This document shows, one piece after another, positions 1-11,030 of a DNA stretch of 64,000 bases. The position numbers and the translations under genes were made by a program. The stretch is taken from NCBI GenBank assembly GCA_036852015.1, contig JAANDG010000180.1, positions 180,782-244,781 on the forward strand, given 5' to 3'. The notes beneath the pieces were generated by a model. It was given only the letters and a program-made list of their open reading frames with translations, was not told where the DNA came from and searched no databases. The stretch comes from Pelodera strongyloides (Eukaryota; Nematoda; Chromadorea; Rhabditida; Rhabditidae). Positions within the stretch are counted from its first letter, which is position 1. Each line of letters begins with the position of its first letter.

Positions 1-103
1 AGTAAGGGTATACTCTCGGAAGTTGGATGTTACATCATTTATTTCTAACATCGTAAGTAGATCATTTCTACCATCATTTCTATCCATTGACTTTAAACGC
101 CGA

Positions 104-2871
104 CTAAGAGATTTCGAAACTTGGTAATTGTAAAAGTTTGTCTGGGAGTTTGTTTAGCCATTTAGCCGTGCGAATAAAGAAACTGTGATAATAAGGATTC
201 AGTTTTGAGAAGGGTACATGCAATTCAAAAGATGAAATACGACCTCTAGTTGGTCTCCAAGCATAGTATTTACTAAACGAGGTGGAGAGTTCTCCCTTGA
301 GTAACTTGAATGCAAATACAAGGTCTTGCTTTATACGTCGTTGTTGCAGAGATAAAAGGTTAAACTTACGTAGCCTTTCGCTATAGCAAGGGATCGGAGA
401 TTGTCCAAAACATTTTTGAAAGATAATGCGCGTAATACGGGCTTGAACTTTTTCAACTTTGGTTATGTCTTTCTTTAAGTAAGGGCTCCAAACAACGCTT
501 GCAAATTCAAGGATTGGCCGAACATATGTTTTATATGCTTTCAAGAGTATTAAAGGATTTCTCTGTTTTATGGTTTTGTTAATCGCAAACCAGGCTCCCA
601 TTCCTTTAATACACATTTTGCTTATATGATCAACGTATTGCCAATTGTTTTGCACTTGTATGCCAAGATCTCTAATTGTACTAACCGAACCCAATGCAAA
701 GTTTTTCACTTCGTAAACATATTTCATGTTATTTTTTTCCAAGATATAATACACTGCATTTTGATTCGGATAATTCGATTTGCCAATCATTGCAAAAATC
801 TGATAGAGCGTTTAAAGAGATTTGAAGTAATTTATGTGCCTCTGATGCATCTTCTCTTTTGTATTGACAAAACACTTTACAATCATCGGCAAAACACCTT
901 ATTGAAATGCTCGGCGAAGTTTTTACTGCCTTTGGGAGGTCGGATATATAGAGTAAAAAGAGTAGTGGCGCTAAAATTGAACCCTGTGGGACCCCAGAGG
1001 GCGCTGCGAATTCACTTGAAAAGGTGCTATTATTTATTTTAACAGAAAAGGTTCTCTGAGAAAGAAAATCCTTTATCCATTGAACAAGTTGTTCAGGGAA
1101 TCCCAATTTCCGTAGTTTGAAAACCAATTTTGAGTGGACTACCTTATCAAAAGCCTTTGCTATATCCAAATAGACTACATCAATCAATTCCCCTTTTTCG
1201 TGAGAAGGAAGCCAGTTTTTCTGGCAATCCAACATCTGTAATTCTACAGATTTTCCTCTAATGAACCCATACTGCTCTTCTGGTAAACAGTTTAGTTTCA
1301 AAACAAAACGATTTATTTGATTGAGGACAATCATTTCCATTGTTTTACATATAGCGCTATTTATGGATATTGGCCGAAAATGAACTGGGAGGGTTGGCTT
1401 TGAGATCTTTGGCACTGGGGTAACAATAGATTTTCGCCAGTTTGATGGCATTTTACCGGTCTCAATAGAAAGATTATAAATATAGGAAAGAGGTTCCGCC
1501 AGTTCTCTTTTCAAAGATTTTAAGAAATATTGCGGTATTCCATCAGATGTAATAGAAAAGGAATTCTTTAATTTTCCCAAGGCTTTATACACTTCATCCG
1601 GATAAATAGTAGGTATTTTATGATTTCTGTACGTAGTAGACTTTGTATGCATATATGGCAACCACCCATTATCATTTGTAAAGACAGATTTAAATTGACT
1701 CCCAATAAGCTCAGCTTTTAGCTGATTGTCATAAACAGTATCTTGTGAATTTGGATCAGTGATTACCCCAATATTGCATTTTCCCTTTATACGAGCATTC
1801 ACATAAGAAAAGAACTTTTTCCCGAATTTATTATCAAAAATTTTCTTTTCCCTGTGAGCGAAAAACTTTTGGAGCGCCTTTTCTAAATTGCAGTTTATGT
1901 TTCTCATGATAGCTGAGTTTGCAACCGATGGATTTTGTCTATTGATAAGGAATAAACGACGTTTATGATAAAGCATATTCTTTATATATGCAGGAAATTT
2001 TGTTATTTGCAATTCATGATACCTGATTGGGACAAATTCTCCTATTAAATAACGGAGATACTCAGTTAATTTCTGTTCCAAATCATTTACATCAAGATAA
2101 TATCCAAAGAAGTTTTCCCAATCTATTGATAAAGCTCTCGTGATTGAAGACCAGTCTGCATTTTTGAAATCAAGAATTGGTGTTCTCTTAGATAAAAGAC
2201 TGGGTGAAAAGTTTACATTGAAAGTTATTGTATTGTGATCAGACGTACCAATGGCGGGCTCTACATTTAGCTCAGTTATAATATGAGGAGAACTGGAAAA
2301 AACATGGTCAATTATACGCTGTTTCACGTGTTGGTTGATTCACAAAATAGGCCCAACCCATAGATGTGACAAATTCACCGAAACCCTTTTCTTTAGCTGA
2401 TTTTGGAGCGGGAGAAAAACAATCGTAGTGAATGTTGAAGTCGCCAACTACTATAGTTTCCAGGCCACAACTGCATAGATTTATGATTTCATCATATAAG
2501 CTAGTATCAGCCACTGTTGTGCAGCCCGGCAAGCGATATATAATTACGAAACGTATTTTTGTAAATTTTACTATGTTCTCAAGATCCAAACATAGCACTT
2601 CGTAATTTGAATTACTTATGCTTTTTTGCTCTTTGCAAGTAATATTTGGATTTGTGAGAGCACAAATACCACCACCCCTTTTAGATGTACGATCCAGGCG
2701 AAATACGTTATAATCCAGCCCATCAAGTATTAAAGAACTACCTATGTCTTTTCTTAGCCAACTCTCTACACATATAAATAAGTCAGGATTCTTTTGTGAT
2801 AAATGCAACTGAACAGACGAAAGATTCTTTAAGACGCTTCTAATGTTACAATATGATACCAAGAGTGACAA
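104..2871 (-). pseudogene. LINE ORF2: AP endonuclease and reverse transcriptase, two frameshifts
   Basis: Three overlapping frames make up one ORF2. 2871-2308 is the endonuclease: YCNIRSV at the N-terminus, CVESWL, RGGG, and VVGDFNIHYD with catalytic-type Asp and Asn. 2327-729 continues it (IDHVF, then IGTSDHN with the terminal SDH motif) and carries the reverse transcriptase: HFRPIS, YGFIRGKS, YLDIAKAFD, SGVPQGSILAPLLF and the active-site CFADD. 790-104 is the C-terminal 'thumb-like' region (YVRPILEFASVVWSP). The first shift is near 2320. The second is near 735-745 at a run of seven A residues that changes LYLGKK-stop into the next frame. A homopolymer shift could be a sequencing error, so the copy may be less damaged than it looks. 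The product would nick DNA and reverse-transcribe the element RNA. Confidence 0.85.
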
Positions 2872-2891
2872 TTCATCCCTACTTTGACAAT

Positions 2892-3761
2892 TTAGTTTCC
2901 CTGGCGATGAAACTGATTGTTTTGGTTGGAGAACCGGGGGTTTTGCCAGTTTTGAGGGATGGGTCTCTGCATGGCCTCATTTGTGCGATCGGCAAATTGC
3001 GGGTCGTTTTTCCACACAAGTTTTGTATCGCGCAGTTGATAAAGTTGGCCACCCAGAGAATTGAGGTAGTCCTTCTGATCGCGCAACTTTTTGAGGTTTT
3101 GGCGCTCTTCAAAAGAGATGCTGGGACGAATGTAAAAATTTGCCCATTTTGAATTTCGAAGCTTATGCTTCGTCGCGAGAACCCGTCCAACAGAATTTCT
3201 CGTTGGCATCTCGACCTTCCAAAGGAACGAGTTCATTTTAAAAATGCACGCTGGAGACTCTGGAATGTCTAAATGTTTTAGAAGCGTTTTAACCTCATAA
3301 GCCACCTGATTGTCTTCAGACACTTTCGCACGCGCAACTGCTTCCGCCTTATCCTGGCTGGATACAGTATTGGGATAAGTGTTTGGTGGGTACCTTGGGG
3401 CCTGCGCGTACACATGCTGTGGGATATTAAAGACGAGCGAACGGAGACGCTTCTCCTCTCGCACTGCTTGCTGCATGCACGGCGCCGTGCCATTCAGTAC
3501 TGTTTTGGTGACCTCCAACATTTTAGCCACCGCAGTCAAAAACTTAGAAGCTTCATTTGCAGTCAAATGAAGTCCCTCCGCGCCAAAACCATTCTGAATG
3601 ATATCCGTGATATCTTTCTCTTCCATACCAACAACCTCCACTAAAGCTTGCTTCTTAATTGGTCTCGATGGTGACTGTGAGACATTTTCATTACTATCTG
3701 CCCGACGTTTATTAGCAGAACGTTCTACCTCCATTGGAGTCTTTAGACCTTGATCGGCCAT
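2892..3761 (-). CDS. LINE ORF1 protein, putative RNA-binding chaperone
   Basis: An intact 289-residue ORF at the 5' end of the LINE. It starts MADQGLKTPMEVERSANKRR, a basic, low-complexity N-terminus. A central helical-looking region follows, then a C-terminal half with conserved-looking basic stretches (KMNSFLWKVEMPTRNSVGRV, near residues 185-205) and a polar Asn/Gln-rich tail. ORF1 products of this LINE type bind RNA and package the element transcript; that role is inferred from position and composition, since I recognise no diagnostic zinc knuckle. It ends 20 bp before the ORF2 start, as expected for a bicistronic LINE. The start codon lies just downstream of an 18-bp tandem repeat that may belong to the element's 5' UTR. 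Confidence 0.75.
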   Translation of the reverse strand: MADQGLKTPMEVERSANKRRADSNENVSQSPSRPIKKQALVEVVGMEEKDITDIIQNGFGAEGLHLTANEASKFLTAVAKMLEVTKTVLNGTAPCMQQAVREEKRLRSLVFNIPQHVYAQAPRYPPNTYPNTVSSQDKAEAVARAKVSEDNQVAYEVKTLLKHLDIPESPACIFKMNSFLWKVEMPTRNSVGRVLATKHKLRNSKWANFYIRPSISFEERQNLKKLRDQKDYLNSLGGQLYQLRDTKLVWKNDPQFADRTNEAMQRPIPQNWQNPRFSNQNNQFHRQGN

Positions 3762-3807
3762 TTAAAGGGGTTGTATCAGTAAATTCAGAGAAATGAACTT
3801 ACTTTGG

Positions 3808-3862
3808 ATGATGTCGCAGAGCACCCTGATGTCGCAGAGCACCCTGATGTCGCAGAGCACCC
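3808..3862 (-). repeat. 18-bp tandem repeat, three units, upstream of LINE ORF1
   Basis: The unit CTGATGTCGCAGAGCACC occurs three times head to tail with almost no divergence, 46 bp upstream of the ORF1 start on the minus strand. Repeated 5' UTR monomers act as promoters in some LINEs. That role here is inference. Confidence 0.7.
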
Positions 3863-3881
3863 TAAATTAAATTCCGAAAGA

Positions 3882-4118
3882 TATGCTTTACAAAGAAAAA
3901 GGAGTAAATCAATATAAAACTAGGAATTCTAATAAAATTTTGGATTGTAGTAAATAGTTGATTTCCATAGTGGGCACGCAAATTTACAAGTCATTTTGCA
4001 AGCCAGCACATGCCCACCATGGAAATCAACTATTTCCTACGATCCAAAATTTTAATAGAATTCTTAGTTTTATATTGATTTACTCCTTCCAATTAAAAGC
4101 TTTTGCTTTGTAAAGCAT
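3882..4118. mobile_element. Fold-back element (MITE-like), about 237 bp
   Basis: The two halves are inverted copies. The left end (ATGCTTTACAAAG, then AGTAAATCAATATAAAACTA and AGTTGATTTCCAT) returns in reverse complement on the right and ends CTTTGTAAAGCAT. The loop lies near 3985-4005. No coding capacity. Confidence 0.8.
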
Positions 4119-4796
4119 TTGTGTACGATAGGTTATTTTATTTGACTTCGAGTTCTTAGATTAATTAATTCCTCCAAACTAAAGCGCTGAACCTTATAAT
4201 ACTTGTTTTTTGGAAGATAAACCCATTGTCCTTCGATAAAAGGAAACTATTTGAGCACTTCATTCTCGTGAGCCTCCTCCTTTAATAACATTTTCTTTGC
4301 AAAATTTAAAGACTCGTGATGCGAAAAGTTACGTCGATTCTTTCTTTGAGATAACAATTTTTAGAAGTTTTGGTAATTATTACTATGAAAACCGCATTAC
4401 ATAGGATTTTCAGTTGAACGTAATATCGTAGTGCGAGCACAATAACGAGAAGTACTTCTTCTTTGTTGAATTGTCAGCATAACAGTAACTCCCATACAAA
4501 ATAATAATTAACATTTTATTTTAAGGAAGCCATGTTCCGTATGACCAGTCTCCTTATGGACTGTTGGCATGAACGACCCTCGTTCCGTCACAGTGCGCTC
4601 AAAATAAAATTCGAGTTGAACAAGATCATAGATTTACTCAATAGTCAGGTTTGTGTTTCTTTTTAATGAAGCTGCGCACAAAACATTTTAATCGATTATT
4701 TTACGTAATACTGTGATCATTTGCTAGTAAGCGTTGTGGTAAAAGTAGACTGTGCATACTTTGGCACAATATGAATAACCAGCGTCAAAATTACTC
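4119..4796. other. No gene recognised
   Basis: AT-rich sequence with no long open frame, RNA gene or clear repeat. Confidence 0.5.
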
Positions 4797-4951
4797 TAAA
4801 GCAGTATTGTACCTACTGGGAAATTTGCATATGATACGCATTTCCTATGTATCCTATGCATTTCCTATGTATCCTATGCAACGCGGCACCAAATTTACAT
4901 AGGATATGCGTATCTGTAAATTTCCCAAAGTAGGTGTAATACTGCTTTAAG
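4797..4951. mobile_element. TTAA-type MITE, CTAAAGCAGTATT ends
   Basis: Inverted ends TAAAGCAGTATTG and AATACTGCTTTAA flank a palindrome around GGAAATTTGCATATG. The inner stem contains a direct repeat of CATTTCCTATGTATCCTATG. It is a relative of the hairpin element at 14216-14389. Confidence 0.8.
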
Positions 4952-5554
4952 GCGACATAACAGCCGACTCTTGAAAATAATTATAAAAAAGAGTATGTTT
5001 TCAGAAAGCGTTGACGAATAATAAGACGCCCGAAAACTGCGATATTATATGCAATAAGGATGGTGGAATAGGCACAAACACCTACTCAACTACGAATTCG
5101 GAGAATAATATGCAGATTATGCAATCTTATACATGACCATAAGTTTTTCTTTCTTTATTTTTTTATTTTTTTTTTAACCGGACTCTTACTTCTTTCTAGC
5201 ATAAGAAGTGTCCGATGCAGTTAGATATCTAGAAAAAGAAATGCGAAAAACTAACTTTAAAAGGGATACAGACACTCTAAAATGTTTTCTTGTCACAAGT
5301 TTATTTCCTTTTTATGATTACATTTCAGTGCAGTTTGCAGTTACAGTAGTGCTCCGTGTTTTGGGTACATCAAGACGTTATGCGTATTTGTTTGTTGCTT
5401 CTTCTCATTCTTCTATTATTCTGTACCTTTGTGCAATGTATCTTTTATCACTCGTTAATTTAATGCTTTGAAAATAAACAACTGCTCAATAAGTGTGGAT
5501 TTTTGGATTTTTGTACAGAAATGAATCGTACAGAAATGAATCGTCTACCTGTGT
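4952..5554. other. Intergenic; one weak hydrophobic ORF at 5208-5471 (+)
   Basis: The only candidate is an 87-residue frame containing a hydrophobic stretch (SSIILYLCAMYLLSLVNLML). A possible TTCTAG acceptor lies just upstream at about 5199. No neighbouring exon or family match is visible, so I do not call it a gene. Confidence 0.3.
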
Positions 5555-5732
5555 GAGGCCGTATTCACCACTCAAGGGTAAACATTTCTCTAGAGACAAA
5601 ACTTTTGGAACGCATTTTTCGGGAAGGAGAGTGAGTGGTGAGTGCAAATTTTGTGACATAATCTCGCTTTCTAGGTAAATTTTCTCCGAGAGACAGTTTT
5701 CTCCAGGGGTAAACGGAGTGGTGAATACGGCA
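5555..5732. mobile_element. Fold-back element with GCCGTATTCACCACTC ends
   Basis: Left end GAGGCCGTATTCACCACTC matches right end GAGTGGTGAATACGGC in inverted orientation, with inner inverted matches (GGGTAAAC and neighbouring bases). It belongs with the elements at 33245-33386, 39558-39710 and 49089-49334, whose ends share a GCATTC/GTATTC core. Confidence 0.8.
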
Positions 5733-6636
5733 ACAAAAAGAGATATAATTGTTTTGCTCGTCATTATACAGGAAAATGGAGTCACAACTACAGAAAACCC
5801 ATGTTTTCCACCAAACGCCCTTGGTGACCGATAGCTGACCATTTGGTTCGGCAACCACTTCGAGACTATTTCGTGACCATATGCCTACAGCTTCGGAGAG
5901 AAGATAACTTTTGCGTTGTAAAGGTGTTGGTGTTGGCATGTGTGGAAACAAAGGCCCCTGCACCCAAGTTACGGACGATCTGTTTTTGCTGCATGCACCT
6001 CAAAATGTTGCCACAAACAAACCAAGTTTTCTTGAGCAATTCTCTGCCTTTTTTTTAAGCTTATGATTTAGTCCGCAGTCAAAAGAAAGCCTCTTAGTTT
6101 TGATTTTTTCGTTTTCAGAGAAAGTCTCGTATGTTTCTCGATACGATGCCAAGTTTGTAAACTTCCCTTTATTCATTTACTACATTGTTCCCACTTCCTC
6201 TACTAAACAGACAGACTTCCTCTACTTCCTCGTGCACTCTCTTATCCTTTACACACTTTTCAGAAATCTCTCGCAACATTCTTCTCTGCGTCTATTTCCA
6301 GTATAACACAGATAGACACTCTCTCGTCAGCTGTATGACCCTCTAACGAGGGTGGTATTTTGATTGAGAAAGTTTGAAGCATCAAACCAAATCTTCACTC
6401 ATGATATATATTTATGCAATTTGATTTCGCGCCTCCTCCAGTAAAGAAGCCACAGAGAATAACAAACAATTTTGATGACCCGGCCCAAATACGTTTATAT
6501 AGAATATAGTTACGAAAAACACCCTCACTGATTTTTAGACTTTTGAAAATCGTATACCAATTCTTGTATCTGTTGTTTGACTATATTTGTTTAGCTTGTC
6601 AACCTTTCATCATATTGATGCACACATTTTATGTGT
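5733..6636. other. No gene recognised
   Basis: AT-rich. Short frames overlap on both strands without splice support or family signal. Confidence 0.5.
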
Positions 6637-6842
6637 TAATAAATATTTAATAAATATTTAGTGAGATATAACTGCCGCTTTTTGAAACTTATGCTGGACA
6701 GCTGCATTCCCAAAGTTTGTATGCTAATCCAAATAATTAGAGTAAGATGTTGCGCAGTATCGCGCAGCAATTTGCATACCCTATAGAGGAATACAGTGTC
6801 CAAAATACTTTTCAAAAACCGGTTGTTATACCGCTTTAAGAA
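6637..6842. mobile_element. Degenerate GGCCGG-type MITE
   Basis: Left part has GCCGCTTTTTGAAAC. Right part has TTTTCAAAAACCGGTTGTTA followed by ACCGCTTTAAG. This is the same plan as the intact copies (for example 19237-19421), but the stems are eroded. Confidence 0.55.
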
Positions 6843-7662
6843 CACAATTCTTCTTCTTTTTATTCGATGTCTTCAATTTCAATAGTCGTTACAATAAACG
6901 ATCTTCAGTTTTCATGGAAACCCGTTTGAGAACTTTATGCGGCAAATTTGCATGCAGAAGCCATTCAAAGACTGATGTAAAATATATATCTGGCTAAAGC
7001 AAAAACACCGGCTGCAATAAAACCTAATCGTACTTTATTTTGTAGAATCAGCTAGAGGCGGCCCACCACTAGCCATTCTATCTCAGATCTTTTGCGTATT
7101 TTGTGTATATATTAGTAAGAATACACTTAGAATAGCCACACTCCTTTATCTCATGGACGGTGGCCAAGAGCGTGTGCTCTTGGACAACGTGCACACAAAC
7201 CTGGTGTTAGTAATAACATGTGTAAGTGTAAACAACATAAGTTAAGGAAGTGAAATATATCTAAAATGACTACCTACAAAATGTCACAAACACCAAGTAT
7301 TAATTGATTAATCACTTGCTAGCTTCTCCTCACGTACGATCAGTATTTCCTTCCGGGTTCTATTTCCAACCTCAACATGGTGGACTATTTTTTATCAGTT
7401 ATATTGCATTTAGTCAATCAATATTTATTTTCCTAGACGTATTCCTTATAACCCACATTCTTATGTTTTTTTCTTCAAATTTTCTATTCTTGTCTGAGCA
7501 CGCTTGCATATGATACATGGAAATTCATTTATCCAACAGTTACACAAACCACGTACAATACTGCTTTAAAGGCAAAATGTAACATTTTGCAATTGCAGAC
7601 CGACTTTTTATGATCAGATAGTTGTAAGAATAAGGATTTGGAGAATGTGCGAGGAGAGAACG
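6843..7662. other. No gene recognised
   Basis: AT-rich. A fragment AATACTGCTTTAAAGG near 7557-7573 matches the end of the MITE at 4797-4951 and is probably a solo end. Confidence 0.45.
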
Positions 7663-7697
7663 GGAGTGGAGAGAGAGAGAGAGAAAGATAGAGAAAG

Positions 7698-7728
<31 letters not shown>

Positions 7729-7976
7729 GAAAGAGAGAAGATATAAGAGAAAAAGAGAGAGCGAGAGAGAGCAAGAAGAGAGAGAGAGAGAGAGAGAGAT
7801 GTAAAAGAGTAATATGGAACGCAACAAAGCAATTCGGATGGCAAACTGATTCCTCCAATTTGATTTGAATCGTGCTTCCACCACTGATTTCCTGAACTAA
7901 TCTCACGTTTAGAAAGGGATTCGCTCTCGCTTCTCCACTCTCTCACTTCTAATGCTTTCTCTTTCTCTCTCTCTCA

Positions 7977-8034
<58 letters not shown>
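7663..8034. repeat. GA tract and CT tract in inverted arrangement
   Basis: An impure (GA)n run at about 7665-7799 is followed 150 bp later by a (CT)n run at 7952-8032. The pair can fold on itself with a loop of about 150 bp. Open frames here are Ser/Leu-rich artefacts of the repeat. Confidence 0.85.
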
Positions 8035-9494
8035 CTTATATTGTGGATACCAAAAACCATAATGGAATAACTACGATGTACCTAGTTTATAATGATAACC
8101 GTAATTATGTCAATTATGCGGATTTGTGCGATACGTGATGTTACTTCCTCTTTCGCTTCCTTTTTATATCTTTTTACTATGGATGCAAAAGATAAAGATG
8201 TAATGAGTATGATTGTATGATGTCGCATATAGTTATAGTATTTCTACTCACATCCTTATTTATAAATCCTTTTTTCCAGTGGTTTACTTAAAGGGAATAT
8301 GTATGCCCTTTTTGAAGTTAAGCTGTATTAATAGAATGTGTGTTCCTCATTAAGGAAACAACAACAAAAATTGTTAAAAGTTTCCCATTTAAAAGAAAAT
8401 GATTTTCAAAGTTCATCTTTTCCATAGTAAACGCGTTGCTTGACCCCCTGGCTTACACGGCAGTGCTGATGGAGCAAAAAATTTTGCATATGTGTGCATA
8501 CATCGGCATATAGCATGCAACATCGACATGTTTGCATGCAAATGAGAATATTCGAATTTACATATTCAGTCGCCTACTTAAATTCATGTCTGGTGTGGAA
8601 ACCCTAGTTTCGCAGTTGTTTTGCTCATTTTGAGTGCCTACATATTCCCTTTAAACAACGGGTACGTGCTTTTTTACGAGATCACTTTTTTTCTTCACAC
8701 AAATATCCAAAGACTAAAAACCTGACTACATATAAGTATACACGATGCCACGTTGGTAGTGCGCGGCTTGATGCTCAAAGATAATCCCCACGCTCCCAGC
8801 AACAGCTAGGATTTCCCTCCTTAGGTCTCTCTGTTGCACTCTCCCTCTCTCTCCCTCTCTCTCTCCCCTATCTCTCTCTCTCCCTCCCTCTCCCTCTCTG
8901 TCTCTGTCTCTGTCTCTCTCCCTCTCCCTCTCTCCTGACGATTTACTTCTTTGATTAACTGCACACTTATTAATCGCCTTCCTGACATGCGCTCTACATT
9001 TTCAGTTAACTACGCAAAACTTAATCCGCTCTCTATCTATTTTCTAAGAAAATCAGGAACAAACAAGTAGAATCTGTAGGGTTTGATGGCTTCAATATAA
9101 GCTGCAATGCTGCTATTGCGCCCAATTTGAAGGCAAATGCTCCCATTTTACCTATGGCAGAACTAAACTCTTTGAAGGGAGTGTTTCTGACCCAGGGTAA
9201 TTTCAGTAGAGGAACCGCCGGCTTACCCGCTTACCAGGTGTCACCAAATTAGGTATCTATTTTGTGTGGAGAGATATCTTCACATATATCTTTACATGAT
9301 TCTTCCACTCTCCTCTTATGCATTCCATCTTCTACGTGTCACTTTACTTGAGCGAGCTCAGATTTCAAGCAATTAGTTTTGGATGCTGGATTCAATATAT
9401 CAAGAATGTTTTTCGTTGGATTCTATTGATTATCATAGTTCATAGTAGCTATTAGAGACCTTCTTATGATACTAACCCCGCTCTAATATATCTG

Positions 9495-9543
<49 letters not shown>

Positions 9544-10700
9544 TTTCCCTCTCTAGACAAATCCACCCACATCATAGTCTAATTGTCGTGTTGTCAGTCA
9601 TTATTTTTTTCTGGACTCGACCACCATTCATAGAACATGTCACCATGTTTCATTTTCAGGGGTTGACTTGGTTTTTCACTCTCTTCCTCCCCTCTCTCTC
9701 ACTCACTCTTTCTCTTCTCTTGACCCTCTCTCCTCTCTTTCTCTCTTACTTTCTTTCTCTCTCTCACTCTCTCTCCTCTCTCTCTCTCAATATCTAACCT
9801 AATCGTGTCCAATAAGCTGTCAAAAGTCAAAGGTAAAACGCGCAATTCATTGGATTACGCTAATCCCTTTTACTTGTTGATTTTCAAAATTGATTTAAAC
9901 TTATCAAGTAATTTCCACTTAGTTTTAACTTGTGACACGTTGGTATATTTTTGGCTTACAGCAGAAAGTTAATTCTCTCATAATTTTTATACACAAACGT
10001 TCCACGTTCCATAGCTGTAGATGTAGACTCTACCGACGTCTTGTCTTATTGTGTTCGATAGTGAACCTCACACTCCCTAAACCTAAATATTCCTCTCGCT
10101 TGTTTCTGCGCACAGTTAGATGTCTATTCATCGAAGTCTTCAAGTATTGTCACGATACTATATCTGATCTGATTATCTGAGTATCTGATTAGTCTTCTTG
10201 AGCAGACAGTATGGTAAGTTCACCAGACATAGTTAGTCATTGAGTATAAGTTTAAGTATAAGCTCCTCGAATTCCTCGAAATGATGACAGACATATTTAG
10301 TAAATCTGTTACTAAATCTAATGGTAAGCCTTTTCTGTGAGAGGGTGAGAATTAGAGAGGGAGAGAGAGTGAGAGAGAGACGAAACGAGAGATAAAACGG
10401 AAGATTCCGAATAATTGAATTACTTGAGACAAACTTCATTTGCACTTTGTTTCAAGGAGACCGCGCATCTTTTTCTAGATTTCTGTTCTTTCACTATTAG
10501 TTAGATTCTTCTTTTTTTCCTGATAATTTCGGCCCTAGTATGTACTTACTGGTGCTTTTGATTGAGAACGGAAATGTGCAAATTAAGGATATGAAAAGTC
10601 TAGATAATTCTAATTTCCTGGTAATTATATGAAGCGATTAGCGGAAATAATTAAATGTAACTGTAAAACTCGATTTATGGAGAATTTGCTCCTTGAAGCT
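8035..10700. repeat. Intergenic with several CT-rich microsatellites
   Basis: CT-rich tracts lie near 8826-8934, 9499-9540 and 9683-9790, and a GA-rich patch near 10346-10382. Nothing between them supports a gene or an RNA. Confidence 0.7.
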
Positions 10701-10868
10701 TCAAGCGAAATACCGGCCGGTTTTTGAAACGCATCGGATAGCTGAATTCTTACGTAATAATGCTCGAATTTAGCTCGATTTTTATTCAAAATTTATGTTC
10801 TTTTGAATAAGCTGCATAAGAATGCTGGTTTACTTGATTTTCAAAAACCGGCCGGTAATTCGCTTTAG
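10701..10868. mobile_element. GGCCGG-type TTAA MITE
   Basis: Ends AAGCGAAATACCGGCCGG and CCGGCCGGTAATTCGCTTTA, with inner TTTTGAAAC / TTTCAAAA stems. This is the commonest MITE family of the window. Confidence 0.85.
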
Positions 10869-11030
10869 AGTAAAACTTTAGAATTTAGCCAGGCCAGACT
10901 GAAACATACTCTGCGCGCAAATGGAGCACCAACCGCGCATGCTTGTCAGCTTCTGCCATTTTTTTGCGCGCGGACACGGTGCCAAAATATCTTTATTTTT
11001 TTGCTTTGTTTTGTCGTCTCCCTTGTAATC

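Larger units (their letters stand above)
1..3862 (-). mobile_element. Non-LTR retrotransposon (LINE, APE-type, CR1-like), 3' end runs off the window
   Basis: A two-ORF LINE read right to left: an upstream repeat tract, ORF1 (3761-2892), a 20-bp gap, then ORF2 with endonuclease and reverse transcriptase (2871-104). About 100 bp of 3' UTR are visible before the window edge. Such elements copy themselves by target-primed reverse transcription. The APE-type endonuclease plus an RT with FADD at the active site fits the CR1/Jockey group, which includes the nematode Sam elements; the family name is inference. ORF2 is split over three frames, so this copy is probably inactive unless the shifts are assembly errors. 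Confidence 0.9.

Noticed and set aside
7529..7946. Long Ser/Leu-rich open frames in all three minus frames
   Set aside because: They are translations of the GA/CT microsatellite and have no composition or motif of a real protein.
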